A stretch of 32,654 nt of DNA from Nocardia brasiliensis IFM 10847 (GCF_000710915.1 NZ_BAUA01000143.1:1-32654); one strand, 5' to 3'; positions 1 through 9,073 are shown, counted from the stretch's first letter. Numbers and translations are program-made. Notes: generated by a model not told the origin, from the sequence alone.

Positions 1-1178
1 CGCGGGGCGATCGACAACGCGTCCGCGGCGGCGGTGACCGGTGCCACCTCGACCACCACATGGTCGAAATCGCATCGCAGGTCGGCCAGCAGCGCCCCGA
101 AACGCTCGGTGGACAACGCATCCGGCGTCCCGGGATCGGGCGAGCCGAGCGGCAGCAGATCGATGCCGTCGTCGGGCAGCCGCACCACCGCGTCGCTCAG
201 TCTCGGTCCGCCGCGTAGGACTTCGGCGAGCCCGGGACCGGTGTGCGCCAGCAGTTGGCCGGAACTGCCCGCACCGGTGGTGTCCGCGTCCACGAGCACC
301 ACCCGGGCCGCGGTGGCGGCCAGTGACCGGGCCAGCCGTGCCGCGATATCAGGAGCCGACCGCGCGGAAAGGCTGGTCAGCACAATCGTTTTCGGGCTCT
401 TCCCGGCCGCGGCATCGGTGAGGCGGGCCCGTAGCCGCCGCGTCTCACCCACCTCGCCCGGCAGGCCGATGTCGAGTATCGCCAGAATCGGCACGGCCGG
501 CCGTTCGGGTGCGCCGCCACCGCCGCCCCGAACCGGTTCGGCGAGTACCGATTCCAGCTCGGTGGAGGTGCGTAACCGACGGTCCAGCCGATCGCGGAGC
601 AGGGCCGCCGCGAATCCCAGTGCGAGGCCGGCGCACAGGCCGAGAGCGAGCAGCCGCGTCCGTCGCGGCCCGCTCGGCGCGGCGGGCAGCTCGGCTCGGT
701 CCACCACCGCGACCCGGGTGGCGGGTGCCGCGCCGAGTTCGGTGGTCTCCAATTCGTCCACCAGCCGCCGGAATTGCGCCACCACGGCATCGGCTAGATC
801 GCGTGCCTGCGCGGCTGCGGGTGCGGTCACGGTGGCGACGAGCACGGCGGTCGCGGGCGGCGAACTCGCCGAGATCCGGCTGCGCAGTTCGCCGACGCTC
901 AACCGCAACCCGCGATCGTCGATGACACGCTGTGCGACGGTGGCGCTGGTGAGCAAATCCAGATACGACCGGACCCGCTGTTGCGCCGCCAAACCGCCCT
1001 GATACGAGTCGTTCACCGACGTTCCGGTGGACATCGACACGTACATGCTGCTCGAGGCTTTGTACGTCACCGGAATCGTCTGCGCGTAGCCCGCGGCGGC
1101 GAGCAGGCAGACCAGCACCGCCGCGGCGACGACGATCCAACGGCGCCGCAGGACGCGCCAGTACTCGATCAAACCCAT
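1..1178 (-). CDS. Wzz/CpsCD-like chain-length determinant with kinase-like domain (partial)
   Basis: Polysaccharide co-polymerase that would sit in the cytoplasmic membrane and set chain length for the Wzy polymerase. The frame is open to the window edge, so the C-terminus is missing; 392 codons are present. An N-terminal Wzz-type segment (GLIEYWRVLRRRW, then TM1 at about residues 13-34) is followed by an extracytoplasmic region, TM2 at about 174-192, and a cytoplasmic domain resembling BY-kinases/CpsD. That domain keeps PKTIVLTS and the Walker A' strand VVLVDADTTG, and has GLAEVLRG as in CpsD. The Walker A loop reads SLSARSAPD with no GK[ST], and the Walker B strand reads VVVEVAPV instead of the usual IIDTPPV. 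Autokinase activity is therefore doubtful (inference). The ATG lies 10 nt inside the end of the upstream polymerase gene, so translation is probably coupled. Confidence 0.85.
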   Translation of the reverse strand, partial: MGLIEYWRVLRRRWIVVAAAVLVCLLAAAGYAQTIPVTYKASSSMYVSMSTGTSVNDSYQGGLAAQQRVRSYLDLLTSATVAQRVIDDRGLRLSVGELRSRISASSPPATAVLVATVTAPAAAQARDLADAVVAQFRRLVDELETTELGAAPATRVAVVDRAELPAAPSGPRRTRLLALGLCAGLALGFAAALLRDRLDRRLRTSTELESVLAEPVRGGGGGAPERPAVPILAILDIGLPGEVGETRRLRARLTDAAAGKSPKTIVLTSLSARSAPDIAARLARSLAATAARVVLVDADTTGAGSSGQLLAHTGPGLAEVLRGGPRLSDAVVRLPDDGIDLLPLGSPDPGTPDALSTERFGALLADLRCDFDHVVVEVAPVTAAADALSIAP

Positions 1179-2554
1179 TGCCCAGTCCTTTGTGTAACGG
1201 GGACAACGGATTCGGCCCGCTCCCACGATCGATGCGCCGATAACTGCCCGCGCGAACCGCGGTACAAACCCACCAGCAGATAGATGAACCACACCAGTAC
1301 GACGGCTTGGAGATATTTGCCGAGCATCTCCATGCTGCCGAGAATTCCGCGCTCGAAGATCACCGGTATCTCGACGAGCGCCAGCCCCAGCACGACGAGG
1401 GCGATATGCCGCGAATACAGTGCCCGCGCCCAGGAGGCCAAGAGCGCGAACGTGAATGCGGCGCCCACCATGATTCCGGTGTATCCGCCGAGCAGATAGC
1501 CTTCGCTGATCCCGCCCTCGGCCAGCGAGACCGACACCTGGCTCATGTCCACCGAGGCGCCCCGGACGTCGGCGGCCCACGCGGTGCCCGAGCGCAGCTT
1601 CTCCGTGCCGAGCAGTTGCGCGGGAATCAGGCTGCGCGCGGCATTTTCGGCCGCCTCGGCCGGAGACAACCAGGAGCCGGGCGGGGTGTAGTACACGTCG
1701 GTCGCCGCCTCCAACAGGTCGAATCGGCGCAACACGCTGAGCATGGGCCGGACCGCGGCGGGATACGCGGCGTCGGTGACCGCGGCGTCGGCCTGCATCT
1801 GCCCGGTGGCCTTCAGCGACTGCAACCAGCCGAAACCGCCCATGCCGAGGATCGAGACGAGCAGAATGGCAACGATTTTCGGCCGCGTCCAGCCGCCGAG
1901 CGCGAAGCGCACCCCGATCGCCAGTGCGGCGCCCATGATCGGGGTCTTGGATTCGACGGCGACGGTCCAGAGCAGTTCACCGCCCAGCAGCAGTCCGACC
2001 GCGGCCACCGTCGCACGGGCGCTCGCCATTCGCACGAAGACGATGAGCCCGATCGCGCCGATCGTGCCCAGCATCGTCACGAACGTCAATGCGGGACTGG
2101 AGGTTTCGACCTCACCCGCCTTGCCCGCGGTGCCGGTCGCGACCATCGCCGAGCGGCCGAGCGTGCCCAGGAAATACAGCACGCACAGGGTCGGCATGAA
2201 GTCGGGGTCGTCGGTGATCGCGGCACGCTGGGGCGCGCGGCGGCGTAGCCAGATCGCGAAGGCGACAACCAGGCCCGCGTACACCCACAAACCGAACACC
2301 ACCGGACGCAGCACCATGGCGATGCCGTGGTCGTATCCGAGCGCGGCGAGGCGCGGATCGGCGACGTTGTCGCCGAAACGAGGTTCGGGCTGCACCCACA
2401 GCAGCACAACGGGTCTGGCGAGGTAGGACATCGCCCAGTACAGAGCCTGCGCGATGAGCAGCACCCTGGCCACGCCGGGGACGGTCAGCGCCGCGACCAC
2501 CATCGTCGCCAGCGCCGCGGCGATCGCGATCAGCGCGGTGACGGCGGCGGTCAT
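1169..2554 (-). CDS. Wzy-like O-antigen/polysaccharide polymerase, membrane protein
   Basis: A 461-residue very hydrophobic protein with roughly ten to twelve membrane segments (for example ALIAIAAALATMVVAALTV near the N-terminus and ALVVLGLALVEIPVIFERG near the C-terminus) and a larger polar loop around residues 270-340. No enzymatic signature is visible, which is normal for Wzy polymerases: they are recognised by topology and by lying next to a flippase and a chain-length determinant. It would polymerise lipid-linked repeat units on the outer face of the cytoplasmic membrane. The gene follows a CgeB-like glycosyltransferase after 36 nt and overlaps the chain-length gene by 10 nt. It could instead be an O-antigen ligase or another multispanning protein, but its position between Wzx/GT genes and wzz favours Wzy. 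Confidence 0.7.
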   Translation of the reverse strand: MTAAVTALIAIAAALATMVVAALTVPGVARVLLIAQALYWAMSYLARPVVLLWVQPEPRFGDNVADPRLAALGYDHGIAMVLRPVVFGLWVYAGLVVAFAIWLRRRAPQRAAITDDPDFMPTLCVLYFLGTLGRSAMVATGTAGKAGEVETSSPALTFVTMLGTIGAIGLIVFVRMASARATVAAVGLLLGGELLWTVAVESKTPIMGAALAIGVRFALGGWTRPKIVAILLVSILGMGGFGWLQSLKATGQMQADAAVTDAAYPAAVRPMLSVLRRFDLLEAATDVYYTPPGSWLSPAEAAENAARSLIPAQLLGTEKLRSGTAWAADVRGASVDMSQVSVSLAEGGISEGYLLGGYTGIMVGAAFTFALLASWARALYSRHIALVVLGLALVEIPVIFERGILGSMEMLGKYLQAVVLVWFIYLLVGLYRGSRGQLSAHRSWERAESVVPVTQRTGQWV

Positions 2555-2590
2555 CGGCGGCCCCCGACGGCCGCACCGGGTCGGGGGAAT

Positions 2591-3595
2591 TCAGGTGAGC
2601 GCATCGATGATCTCCTCCGCCCGGTCGACGTAGCGATGCCGCTCGGCGGTGATCCGCCGATAGCCGGCAGCGGCGACCTGCTCGACCGCCTCCGGTCGGC
2701 GCGCGCATCGAGTGAGGATCTCGCGCAACTCGGTTCGATCGGAGAACAGGAAGCACTCGGTGCCCTCGTCGAGCAACTCGGCATGTTCGGCAGTTCGCTC
2801 GCCGACGAAAAGCCCGCCGGCGGCCGGTATCTCGAACGACCGGCAGGTGTGGGTGTCCCGGTTGTCGGAGTTGAGCAGCACCAGGTTCGCGGTGATCGAG
2901 GCGACGGCCGCGGCGAAGCGCTCGCCGTACACTCCCCCGCCGAGTTCGGCGGCGGTGCTGCGCAATGGGCGCACCCGCCGCCAACCCGGCCCGTGCACCA
3001 GGAAATCGGAGCCGTACTCCCGAGCCAGGTCGACGAGCAGCGGCGCACGGTCGGGGCGGCGAGCGCCGATGAACCCCGCCAGGAACCGCCTGGCACCCCG
3101 GCGGGCGCACGGATGGTGCCACGCCGGGTCGTAGGCGCTGCGCACGAAACGCACGCCGCGTGCGCCGCGCGCGTGCAGTTCGGGCACATTGTGACGCTTG
3201 GTGGTGACCACCAGATCCCACTCCGACTCGTACGCCAGGTAATCGGGGCTGGTGTTCGCCGGATTCGAGACGTCGTCGGGGCTGTAGTGCACTCGCAGGT
3301 CGGCGGGCGTGCTCAACAGTCGTTGCTGGTCCAAATGCACGGCTTTGAACGCGAACAACAGGTCCGGTGCGAATGCCGCTGCGGCACGGTCGATCCGGTC
3401 GTGCAACGCGGCGGTCGTCCAGCCGGCCCGACGACCGGCGGCCTTGGCGTACAGCCAGCTCGGTGACAGCCGCGCGGGCAGCGTGACCGGGGTGGAATCG
3501 ATCACCACCACCTCGTGTCCGGCCTGGCGGAACCCGTCGGCCAGCGAGCGCGCGTTGCTGCCGATCCAGTCGTCACCGACGTACAGAATCTTCAT
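2591..3595 (-). CDS. CgeB-like family 1 glycosyltransferase
   Basis: A 334-residue cytoplasmic glycosyltransferase. The N-terminal Rossmann start KILYVGDDWIGSNARSL and the C-terminal block CRSFEIPAAGGLFVGERT...LLDEGTECFLF match the CgeB/Glyco_trans_1_2 type, in which a conserved R-x-x-E-I-P-A-x-G segment binds the sugar nucleotide. It is likely to add one residue to the lipid-linked repeat unit; donor and acceptor cannot be read from sequence. The ATG at 3595 overlaps the flippase stop by 4 nt (ATGA), which fixes the start, because a longer in-frame extension would run far into the flippase gene. It is followed after 36 nt by the polymerase gene. Confidence 0.85.
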   Translation of the reverse strand: MKILYVGDDWIGSNARSLADGFRQAGHEVVVIDSTPVTLPARLSPSWLYAKAAGRRAGWTTAALHDRIDRAAAAFAPDLLFAFKAVHLDQQRLLSTPADLRVHYSPDDVSNPANTSPDYLAYESEWDLVVTTKRHNVPELHARGARGVRFVRSAYDPAWHHPCARRGARRFLAGFIGARRPDRAPLLVDLAREYGSDFLVHGPGWRRVRPLRSTAAELGGGVYGERFAAAVASITANLVLLNSDNRDTHTCRSFEIPAAGGLFVGERTAEHAELLDEGTECFLFSDRTELREILTRCARRPEAVEQVAAAGYRRITAERHRYVDRAEEIIDALT

Positions 3596-4893
3596 CGCAC
3601 CGGCTCCTGCGCGACGGGCCCCGCGGCGGCGCGCTCGCGCACGATCAGCTGCCGGACCCGGACGAGATACCACAGCGCCACCGCGAGCTCGGTGAGCACG
3701 GTGCCGTAGACGAGCGCCCACACCGAGTGGTTCCGGAAGGCGACGGCCAGGGCGGACGCCGCCACGCAGGTGCCGATGAGCGCCCCGACCAGCACGCCGA
3801 CCGTGTCCTGTCGCACCGGCAGCAGCGCGGTGGTGATGAAGGAGGTCACCGTCATCGCGGGCAGGATCAGCACCTCCACCCGCAACAGCGGTACCGCGCC
3901 GTCGAATCCGCTGCCGAAGATCAGCTGGATCAACGTCGGCGCCGAGAACCACACACCTGCCGCGGCCAAGCCCGCGATCCCGGCGCACACAGTCAGCACC
4001 TGTATCGCGTTGCGCCAGAACCGGTCGTGCGCGCTGCGCCGGGCCATCCGTGGCAGGAACGCGAATCCGACCGTGTCCAGCAGTGATTGGATGGCCCGCA
4101 CCAAACGGTCACCGGCCGAGTACAACCCGAGGGAGGCGGCGTCGAGCACCGCCGCGTAGACCACCGGCGCACCCTGGCCGTAGCCGGTGACCAGCAGCCG
4201 AGACGCGAAAACCGGTGCGCCGAGCCGCAGGAGTGCGCGAACCGCGTGCGGCCGGGCCGGCGGACCGAAGCGGCGCCACGCGTCCACCCAGGTCGCGGCG
4301 ACCGTGACGACAGCCGAGACCAGCAGGCACCCCAGCGCCACCGACGCGCTGGGCCAGCGGGGCAACAGCAGCACGAGCAGCAGCAGGTAGACGATCCGCC
4401 CGGCCCCCTGGTACACCGCCGAAGCCCCGAACCGGCCCTGGCCGATCAGCAGCCAGTCCTCCGAGATCGACCAGACACCACCGGCGAACAATCCCAGCAG
4501 GACCATATGCAATCGAGCGGGCGCTGCGGCCATCGTGCCGACCGTGAGCAGTGCGCCGAGACAACCGAGAATCGTCAGCCTGACCGCCAGGTAGTCGCCG
4601 CGCAGCTGCCCGATTTGCCGTGTTTCCGTGCGTGTTTCGTGCACTCGGGCGGCAAGGAAGGACGTGATGCCCAGGTCCACCACCAACGAGCCGATGAAAT
4701 AGGCCGACATGCCGATCGCCAGCAGGCCGAGCCCTTCGGCGCCGAGCACCCTGGCGATGAGGGGCAGGGTCACCACCGTGATCAGGTACTGTCCGTATTT
4801 GCCGAAGCTGACGAAACCGATGTCGCGCAGCACCACGGCTGTCCCGCGCCAGGGGCGCGGCGCGGCTTGTGCGGCGGTACCGGTCTCAGCCAT
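3592..4893 (-). CDS. Wzx-type polysaccharide flippase (MOP superfamily)
   Basis: A 433-residue membrane protein with about twelve hydrophobic helices. The N-terminal region (VSFGKYGQYLITVVTLPLIARVLGAEGLG) has the pattern of polysaccharide-biosynthesis/Wzx flippases, in which a first helix is followed by a conserved P-L-I-A-R-x-L-G-x-x-G-x-G motif. The expected role is moving undecaprenyl-diphosphate-linked repeat units across the cytoplasmic membrane. It lies inside the glycosyltransferase operon, overlapping the upstream GT4 gene by 8 nt and the downstream glycosyltransferase gene by 4 nt. The C-terminus is short, basic and probably cytoplasmic. Substrate cannot be predicted. Confidence 0.88.
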   Translation of the reverse strand: MAETGTAAQAAPRPWRGTAVVLRDIGFVSFGKYGQYLITVVTLPLIARVLGAEGLGLLAIGMSAYFIGSLVVDLGITSFLAARVHETRTETRQIGQLRGDYLAVRLTILGCLGALLTVGTMAAAPARLHMVLLGLFAGGVWSISEDWLLIGQGRFGASAVYQGAGRIVYLLLLVLLLPRWPSASVALGCLLVSAVVTVAATWVDAWRRFGPPARPHAVRALLRLGAPVFASRLLVTGYGQGAPVVYAAVLDAASLGLYSAGDRLVRAIQSLLDTVGFAFLPRMARRSAHDRFWRNAIQVLTVCAGIAGLAAAGVWFSAPTLIQLIFGSGFDGAVPLLRVEVLILPAMTVTSFITTALLPVRQDTVGVLVGALIGTCVAASALAVAFRNHSVWALVYGTVLTELAVALWYLVRVRQLIVRERAAAGPVAQEPVR

Positions 4894-6037
4894 GGCGCGT
4901 TCTCGCCACCGTGGTGAGGAACTCCGCTGCGACGAGCGCGGATTCGGCGATATCGAACTCGCGGGCGCGCAGCACGCCCGCGGCCGCCAGCTTGGTGCGC
5001 AGCGCGGGATCGGTCATCAGCAGGTCCAGCGCGGAGGTGAGCTGGGCCGTGTCACCGCCCTCGACCAGGACACCGTGCACGCCGGGTTCGATGATCTCGG
5101 CGGGACCGCCGGGTCGGGAGGCGATCACCGCACAGCCTGCTTGCAATCCCTCCACGACGACCTGTCCGAACGGCTCGGCCAGCACCGAGCAGTGCACCAG
5201 AATGTCGGCCTGGCGCAGGTGGTCTCGCGGATCGTCCACATGCCCGGTGAAGGTCACGGGCAGCCGCAGCGCACGCGCCGAGCGCTCGAGTTCGCGGCGA
5301 TAGGGCTCCTCGTCGAACAGCGTGCCGCCGATCAGGAATACCTGGCGTGGCGGCACTTTCACTTCCGCCAGCGCCCGCAGCAAGACGTCCTGCCCCTTCC
5401 ACGGCGTCAGGCGGCCGACCATCGCGACGACCACGTCGGCGGGCGGGCGCTGCGGTGCCCGGTCGGCCGGCGGCGCCGGATCGGGTTCGATGCCGGGGTA
5501 CACCACCGCGACCGGCCTGCGCCAGGTGATCAGCGAGCTCGCGGTCGAGCGGCTGTTCACCAGGTACCCGTCACTGACTGCCCAGCCGAGCAGGCGAATA
5601 CCCCAGGCCAGCCACCGGCCGAAGTATTCGCTCGAAACCCGGTCGTGCACCGACCAGATCAGCGGGACGCGGGCGCGCCGCGCCGCGACGGCACCCATCA
5701 GCATGGCCTTGGTGCTCCCGGCGACCAGCACCTGCACGTCGAGTCGCCGGGTTTTCGTACCGAGCCTGCGCCCCAACCGAATCAGGGCGAGCGCGCCGAC
5801 GAGCACCTTGCGCAGACCTGCCGCATCGATCGTCAGCGACCGGCTGTCGAACCCGTTGGGCAGCACCAAGGTCCGGATGCCGCGGGACCGAAACCGGCGC
5901 ACCATGGGACCGTTCTCGGTGAACAGCATCACCGGTTCGACGGCGGTGCGCTCGCTCAGCGCGGACAGCAACCGCATGGTGGCGAGTTCGGCCCCCGACG
6001 GCGCCGCGGTGTGTGCGAGGAACAGCGCCCGGATCAT
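4886..6037 (-). CDS. GT4-family glycosyltransferase
   Basis: A 383-residue GT-B fold retaining glycosyltransferase. The N-terminal domain starts RALFLAHTAAPSGAELATMRLL, with the glycine-containing acceptor loop typical of GT4. The C-terminal domain has VGRLTPWKGQDVLLRA, a GHVDD segment, and the E-x7-E donor-binding motif in EPFGQVVVEGLQAG. It probably adds a sugar to the polyprenyl-linked repeat unit at the membrane face. The ATG at 6037 overlaps the previous GT4 stop by 4 nt, which defines the start, and its own stop overlaps the flippase start by 8 nt. Sugar specificity is unknown. Confidence 0.9.
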   Translation of the reverse strand: MIRALFLAHTAAPSGAELATMRLLSALSERTAVEPVMLFTENGPMVRRFRSRGIRTLVLPNGFDSRSLTIDAAGLRKVLVGALALIRLGRRLGTKTRRLDVQVLVAGSTKAMLMGAVAARRARVPLIWSVHDRVSSEYFGRWLAWGIRLLGWAVSDGYLVNSRSTASSLITWRRPVAVVYPGIEPDPAPPADRAPQRPPADVVVAMVGRLTPWKGQDVLLRALAEVKVPPRQVFLIGGTLFDEEPYRRELERSARALRLPVTFTGHVDDPRDHLRQADILVHCSVLAEPFGQVVVEGLQAGCAVIASRPGGPAEIIEPGVHGVLVEGGDTAQLTSALDLLMTDPALRTKLAAAGVLRAREFDIAESALVAAEFLTTVARTRHG

Positions 6038-7134
6038 CCGCGTAGCTCCGTGTACAGCGCGTGATGCCGGGCGGCGGCCACCGTCCAGGAGAACGATTCC
6101 GCGTGCGCGCGACAGCGGTCCGGCGTGGGTACCGCACCCGCGAGGGCGGCGACGATACGCGCCGCGAGCGCCTCGACATCGCCCGCCGCCACGACCAACG
6201 ACGGATCGAGCCCGCGTACCGCGTCGGGCAGGCCGCCGCAGTCGGTGACGATCGGGGCGCGCCCGCATGCCAGGGATTCGAGGGCGATCAGTCCGAAGCC
6301 TTCGAGCGCGACCGATGGCACCACGGTGCAGTGCGCCCGTTCGTACTGGGCCGCCAACTGATCGTCGCAGAGATGCCCGGTGAAAGTGACCGAACGCTGC
6401 AGACCGCTCGACACCACCTGCTCTCGCAATTCCCGCTCGGCGCTGCCGGTTCCGACGATCACCAACCGCGTGCCGGGGTGCGCGGACAGCACCGCGGGCC
6501 ACGCCCGAATCAAACGATCGATGCCCATCCGGCGTTCCAGCCGCCGAATGCACAGCACGACAGGCTCTTCGGCCGCGCCCCGAGGCGGCGCCACCGCGAA
6601 TCTGTCGAGATCGACACCGGGAGCGATGACTTCGACACGTTCGGCGGCCACTCGATAGTCGGTCACCAGCACCTGCCGGAACTGCTCGGACAGCACCACG
6701 AAGCGCTCCGCGCCCGCATAGCGGATCCGCTCCACGAGATACTTCGCCCACGCGGTGAATTCGGACGCACCCGCGACCCGGCTCTCCGCGGCCCACGGGC
6801 CGTGGAAGTGCACGACGAGTCGCTGACCGCGGGCGCGACCGACCACCGGCGGCCCGTACAAACAGAAATGGCGATCGAGCACGGCGGGACGGCGCGGCGC
6901 GGGACGAGCGGCGACGGAGCGGCTCGCGCGGCGCAGCGTGGAGCCGGTCAGCCCGCCCCATGACCGTCCGCCCGCGGGCGGGTCGCCGAAGGCGGCCGCC
7001 GACACCTCGGTATCGGGATGCCGCCGTAATGCACCGAACAGATCGGTGAAGTACCGGTTGAGTCCGCCCGCCGCGGAACCGAACCACTCGGCACCGGTCA
7101 TGTGCACCGTCACCGGCGCGGAGCGCGCGGTCAT
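6034..7134 (-). CDS. GT4-family glycosyltransferase
   Basis: A 366-residue GT4 enzyme. The N-terminus contains the acceptor loop AEWFGSAAGGLNRYFTDL, and the C-terminal domain has VVLCIRRLERRMGIDRLIRA, FTGHLCDDQLAAQY and the E-x7-E motif in LEGFGLIALESLACG. It is a distinct enzyme from the following GT4, with little similarity outside the family motifs, so the repeat unit probably needs at least three or four different transferases. The ATG at 7134 gives a 4-nt overlap with the GT2 gene; an internal ATG at HMTGAEWFG is less likely because it would break that pattern. Confidence 0.9.
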   Translation of the reverse strand: MTARSAPVTVHMTGAEWFGSAAGGLNRYFTDLFGALRRHPDTEVSAAAFGDPPAGGRSWGGLTGSTLRRASRSVAARPAPRRPAVLDRHFCLYGPPVVGRARGQRLVVHFHGPWAAESRVAGASEFTAWAKYLVERIRYAGAERFVVLSEQFRQVLVTDYRVAAERVEVIAPGVDLDRFAVAPPRGAAEEPVVLCIRRLERRMGIDRLIRAWPAVLSAHPGTRLVIVGTGSAERELREQVVSSGLQRSVTFTGHLCDDQLAAQYERAHCTVVPSVALEGFGLIALESLACGRAPIVTDCGGLPDAVRGLDPSLVVAAGDVEALAARIVAALAGAVPTPDRCRAHAESFSWTVAAARHHALYTELRG

Positions 7135-7979
7135 GTCCGCGTCCTTCGCGCCCGGGTCACCAGCTCCTCGGTCACCGCCCGCGCACGCACATTTGCCCGA
7201 TGCAGGGCGGTCCGCACGAGCCGGCCGTCGGCGGCCAGTACGTCCCGGTGGCGCACGTGCTGGGGATACTCGCCCGCGATCCGGTGATGGAACCGCAACA
7301 GTTCCACCAGTTTGCTCACCGTCGAGGTCTGGCTGCACAGGTTGAAGGTCGAATTACGCCACGCGGCAAGCACACCCGGCATGCCGAAGAAGTGACCGAG
7401 CGAGGCGATCCGGCCGAACAGATCGACGTCCATCGGGAACACCAGATCGCCGCGCAGGCCGCCGACCTGATCGAAGTGCGCCCGCCGGAACATCGCCGCG
7501 GCTGTCGGGCCGAACTCCGCCGGGCCCGCCCGCACGATCGTGCGCAGGACCGGGCCCGCCGGCTGCGGACCCAGCAAGCCGGGCAGTCCGAGTCCCGTCT
7601 CGAGGACCGCGCCGCCCTCGTCGATCACCTGGAACTTGGCCGAACTGATCGAGATCGCCGGATCGGCCATGACCGCCAACTGCGCTGCGAGCGATCCCGG
7701 CAGCAGCACGTCGTCGGCGCAGACCACCTTCACCAACCGCCCGGTGGAGTGCCCGATGGTGGCGTTCCAGTTGGCACCGATCGGCAGCACCCGCTCGTTG
7801 CGGAACACCCGAACCCGTGCGTCATCGAACGACCTTGCGATGGCGGGTGTTTCGTCCGAGCTCGCGTTGTCGAGCACGACGAGTTCGCAATCCACGTCCT
7901 GCGCCAGGATCGACCGCATGGTCGCCGCCAGGGTTCGGCCCGCGTTGTAGGCGGGCACGCAGACGGACAGCTCGGTCAT
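7131..7979 (-). CDS. GT2-family glycosyltransferase
   Basis: A 282-residue GT-A fold enzyme. It has the GT2 hallmarks: LSVCVPAYNAGRTLAATMRSI at the N-terminus, ELVVLDNASSDET, and a DXD-like metal site in VVCADDVLLPGS; MDVDLFGRIA is the later acceptor-side acidic motif. It would transfer a nucleotide-activated sugar to the growing lipid-linked oligosaccharide. The start is ambiguous: ATG at 7979 overlaps the upstream stop by one base (TGATG), while GTG at 7982 would give a GTGA overlap. A GAGGA sequence lies at a usable distance from both. The next gene overlaps its end by 4 nt. Confidence 0.9.
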   Translation of the reverse strand: MTELSVCVPAYNAGRTLAATMRSILAQDVDCELVVLDNASSDETPAIARSFDDARVRVFRNERVLPIGANWNATIGHSTGRLVKVVCADDVLLPGSLAAQLAVMADPAISISSAKFQVIDEGGAVLETGLGLPGLLGPQPAGPVLRTIVRAGPAEFGPTAAAMFRRAHFDQVGGLRGDLVFPMDVDLFGRIASLGHFFGMPGVLAAWRNSTFNLCSQTSTVSKLVELLRFHHRIAGEYPQHVRHRDVLAADGRLVRTALHRANVRARAVTEELVTRARRTRT

Positions 7980-9073
7980 CACTCGATTTCCTCATTCGTC
8001 GGGGCGAATTCGGCGCCGAGCCAGCGGCCGGCCAGGGCCGGGAAACGAGCGTCGAGCTCGGGCCGCAGATCCGGCAGGGTCAGCAGCACCCGGTCGGGTT
8101 CGGCGCGCACCAGCTGCGCCGGCGAGATGATCGGCACGTCGGTACCCGGCATCCGTCTGCCCTGTTTGGCGGGCGAGGCGTCCGCGACCGCCCGCACCAG
8201 GCCGCGATGGATCCCGGCCAGGCCGAACAGCGCTACTGCGCGCGAGGCCGCACCATAGGCGTAAACGGAACGGCCCGCGTCGATTTCGGCCGTGAGGCGA
8301 CGGCGCAGCGCCCGCGCGTGCGCATCGGCCGCCGACTGCAGCCCGCCGACCACCGCGGGATCGGTGATCCCGGCCTCCGCGGCGAGCATGCCCCGCACCG
8401 CGGCGTCGGGCGCACGCACCCCGTGCACCGCCGCCACCAAGACGGTGCCGCCGTACAACGCGAATTCCCAAGCCGTGGCCACGCTCATCCCAACGCGACG
8501 CAGCAACTCGCGCAGCGCGGTCAACGAGTAGTAGGCGAAGTGGCCGTGGCGCAGCGCATTCCACTGGTGCTGCCGGACGATCGTGCGCAGCGAATGGAAC
8601 TGCAGCAGCAACAACCCTTCCGGCGCAGTGGCTTTCGCGCGTTCGACGAAGGCGCCGTGCTGGTCGGCCTCGTGCATGATGCCGAAGCAATCGAGCACCA
8701 CATCGGCCTCGTCCGCAACCGTATCGAAACCGTGCGCCGCCAGGTGCGGCAGCCAACTGCCGCCGTGCGGGCTGCCGAACTCACGCACCGTCGCACCGCG
8801 CAGCCAGCCGTCCGCCCGGACCCGGGCGACCGCCGCGGCCGCCTGGTCCCGCAGGGCCTGCGGCTCCACCCCGCGCGGCTCGGCGGTTCGCGTATCGTCC
8901 TCGGCGAGCTGGGCCAGGCCGCAGCCCACGCATAGTTGCATCGCGAGTGGGTGCGCCGCCTCGTCCGCCCGCACCGGCACGTCGGCGCGGGGGAAGTGAT
9001 CCGCGGCGGGCATGCGTCCCAGATCCAGCACCCGGCGCAGCCGGGTATCAGCGCACGCGCGGCACTCGTTCAT
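7979..9073 (-). CDS. NovU/TylC3-like methyltransferase homolog with shortened SAM-binding core
   Basis: A 364-residue member of the sugar C-methyltransferase family. The N-terminal zinc-binding cysteines are present (Cys4, Cys7, Cys48, Cys51), as is the C-terminal domain with YAYGAASRAVALFG. The central SAM domain is unusual. Motif I reads EFGSPHGGSWL instead of the E-[VI]-A-S-N-D-G of active relatives (seen intact in the paralog at 12176-13399). Only about ten residues separate it from ADVVLDCFGIMHE, against about 45 in the paralog. The catalytic YHEH segment is RHGH. The frame is open throughout, so this is an in-frame loss rather than a frameshift. It heads the GT2-GT4-GT4-Wzx gene string. 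It may be a weak, altered or non-catalytic partner enzyme (inference). Confidence 0.75.
   Translation of the reverse strand: MNECRACADTRLRRVLDLGRMPAADHFPRADVPVRADEAAHPLAMQLCVGCGLAQLAEDDTRTAEPRGVEPQALRDQAAAAVARVRADGWLRGATVREFGSPHGGSWLPHLAAHGFDTVADEADVVLDCFGIMHEADQHGAFVERAKATAPEGLLLLQFHSLRTIVRQHQWNALRHGHFAYYSLTALRELLRRVGMSVATAWEFALYGGTVLVAAVHGVRAPDAAVRGMLAAEAGITDPAVVGGLQSAADAHARALRRRLTAEIDAGRSVYAYGAASRAVALFGLAGIHRGLVRAVADASPAKQGRRMPGTDVPIISPAQLVRAEPDRVLLTLPDLRPELDARFPALAGRWLGAEFAPTNEEIE

Noticed and set aside
6038..7087. A much longer GT4 protein reaching upstream of 6037
   Set aside because: The extension is a shadow frame over the preceding GT4 gene, rich in Arg/Gly with no domain; the ATGA overlap at 6034-6037 gives the natural start.
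7979..9073. Frameshift or sequencing error as the cause of the shortened methyltransferase
   Set aside because: The zinc site, the shortened core and the C-terminal domain are all in one uninterrupted frame, so an in-frame difference is more likely than a frameshift.
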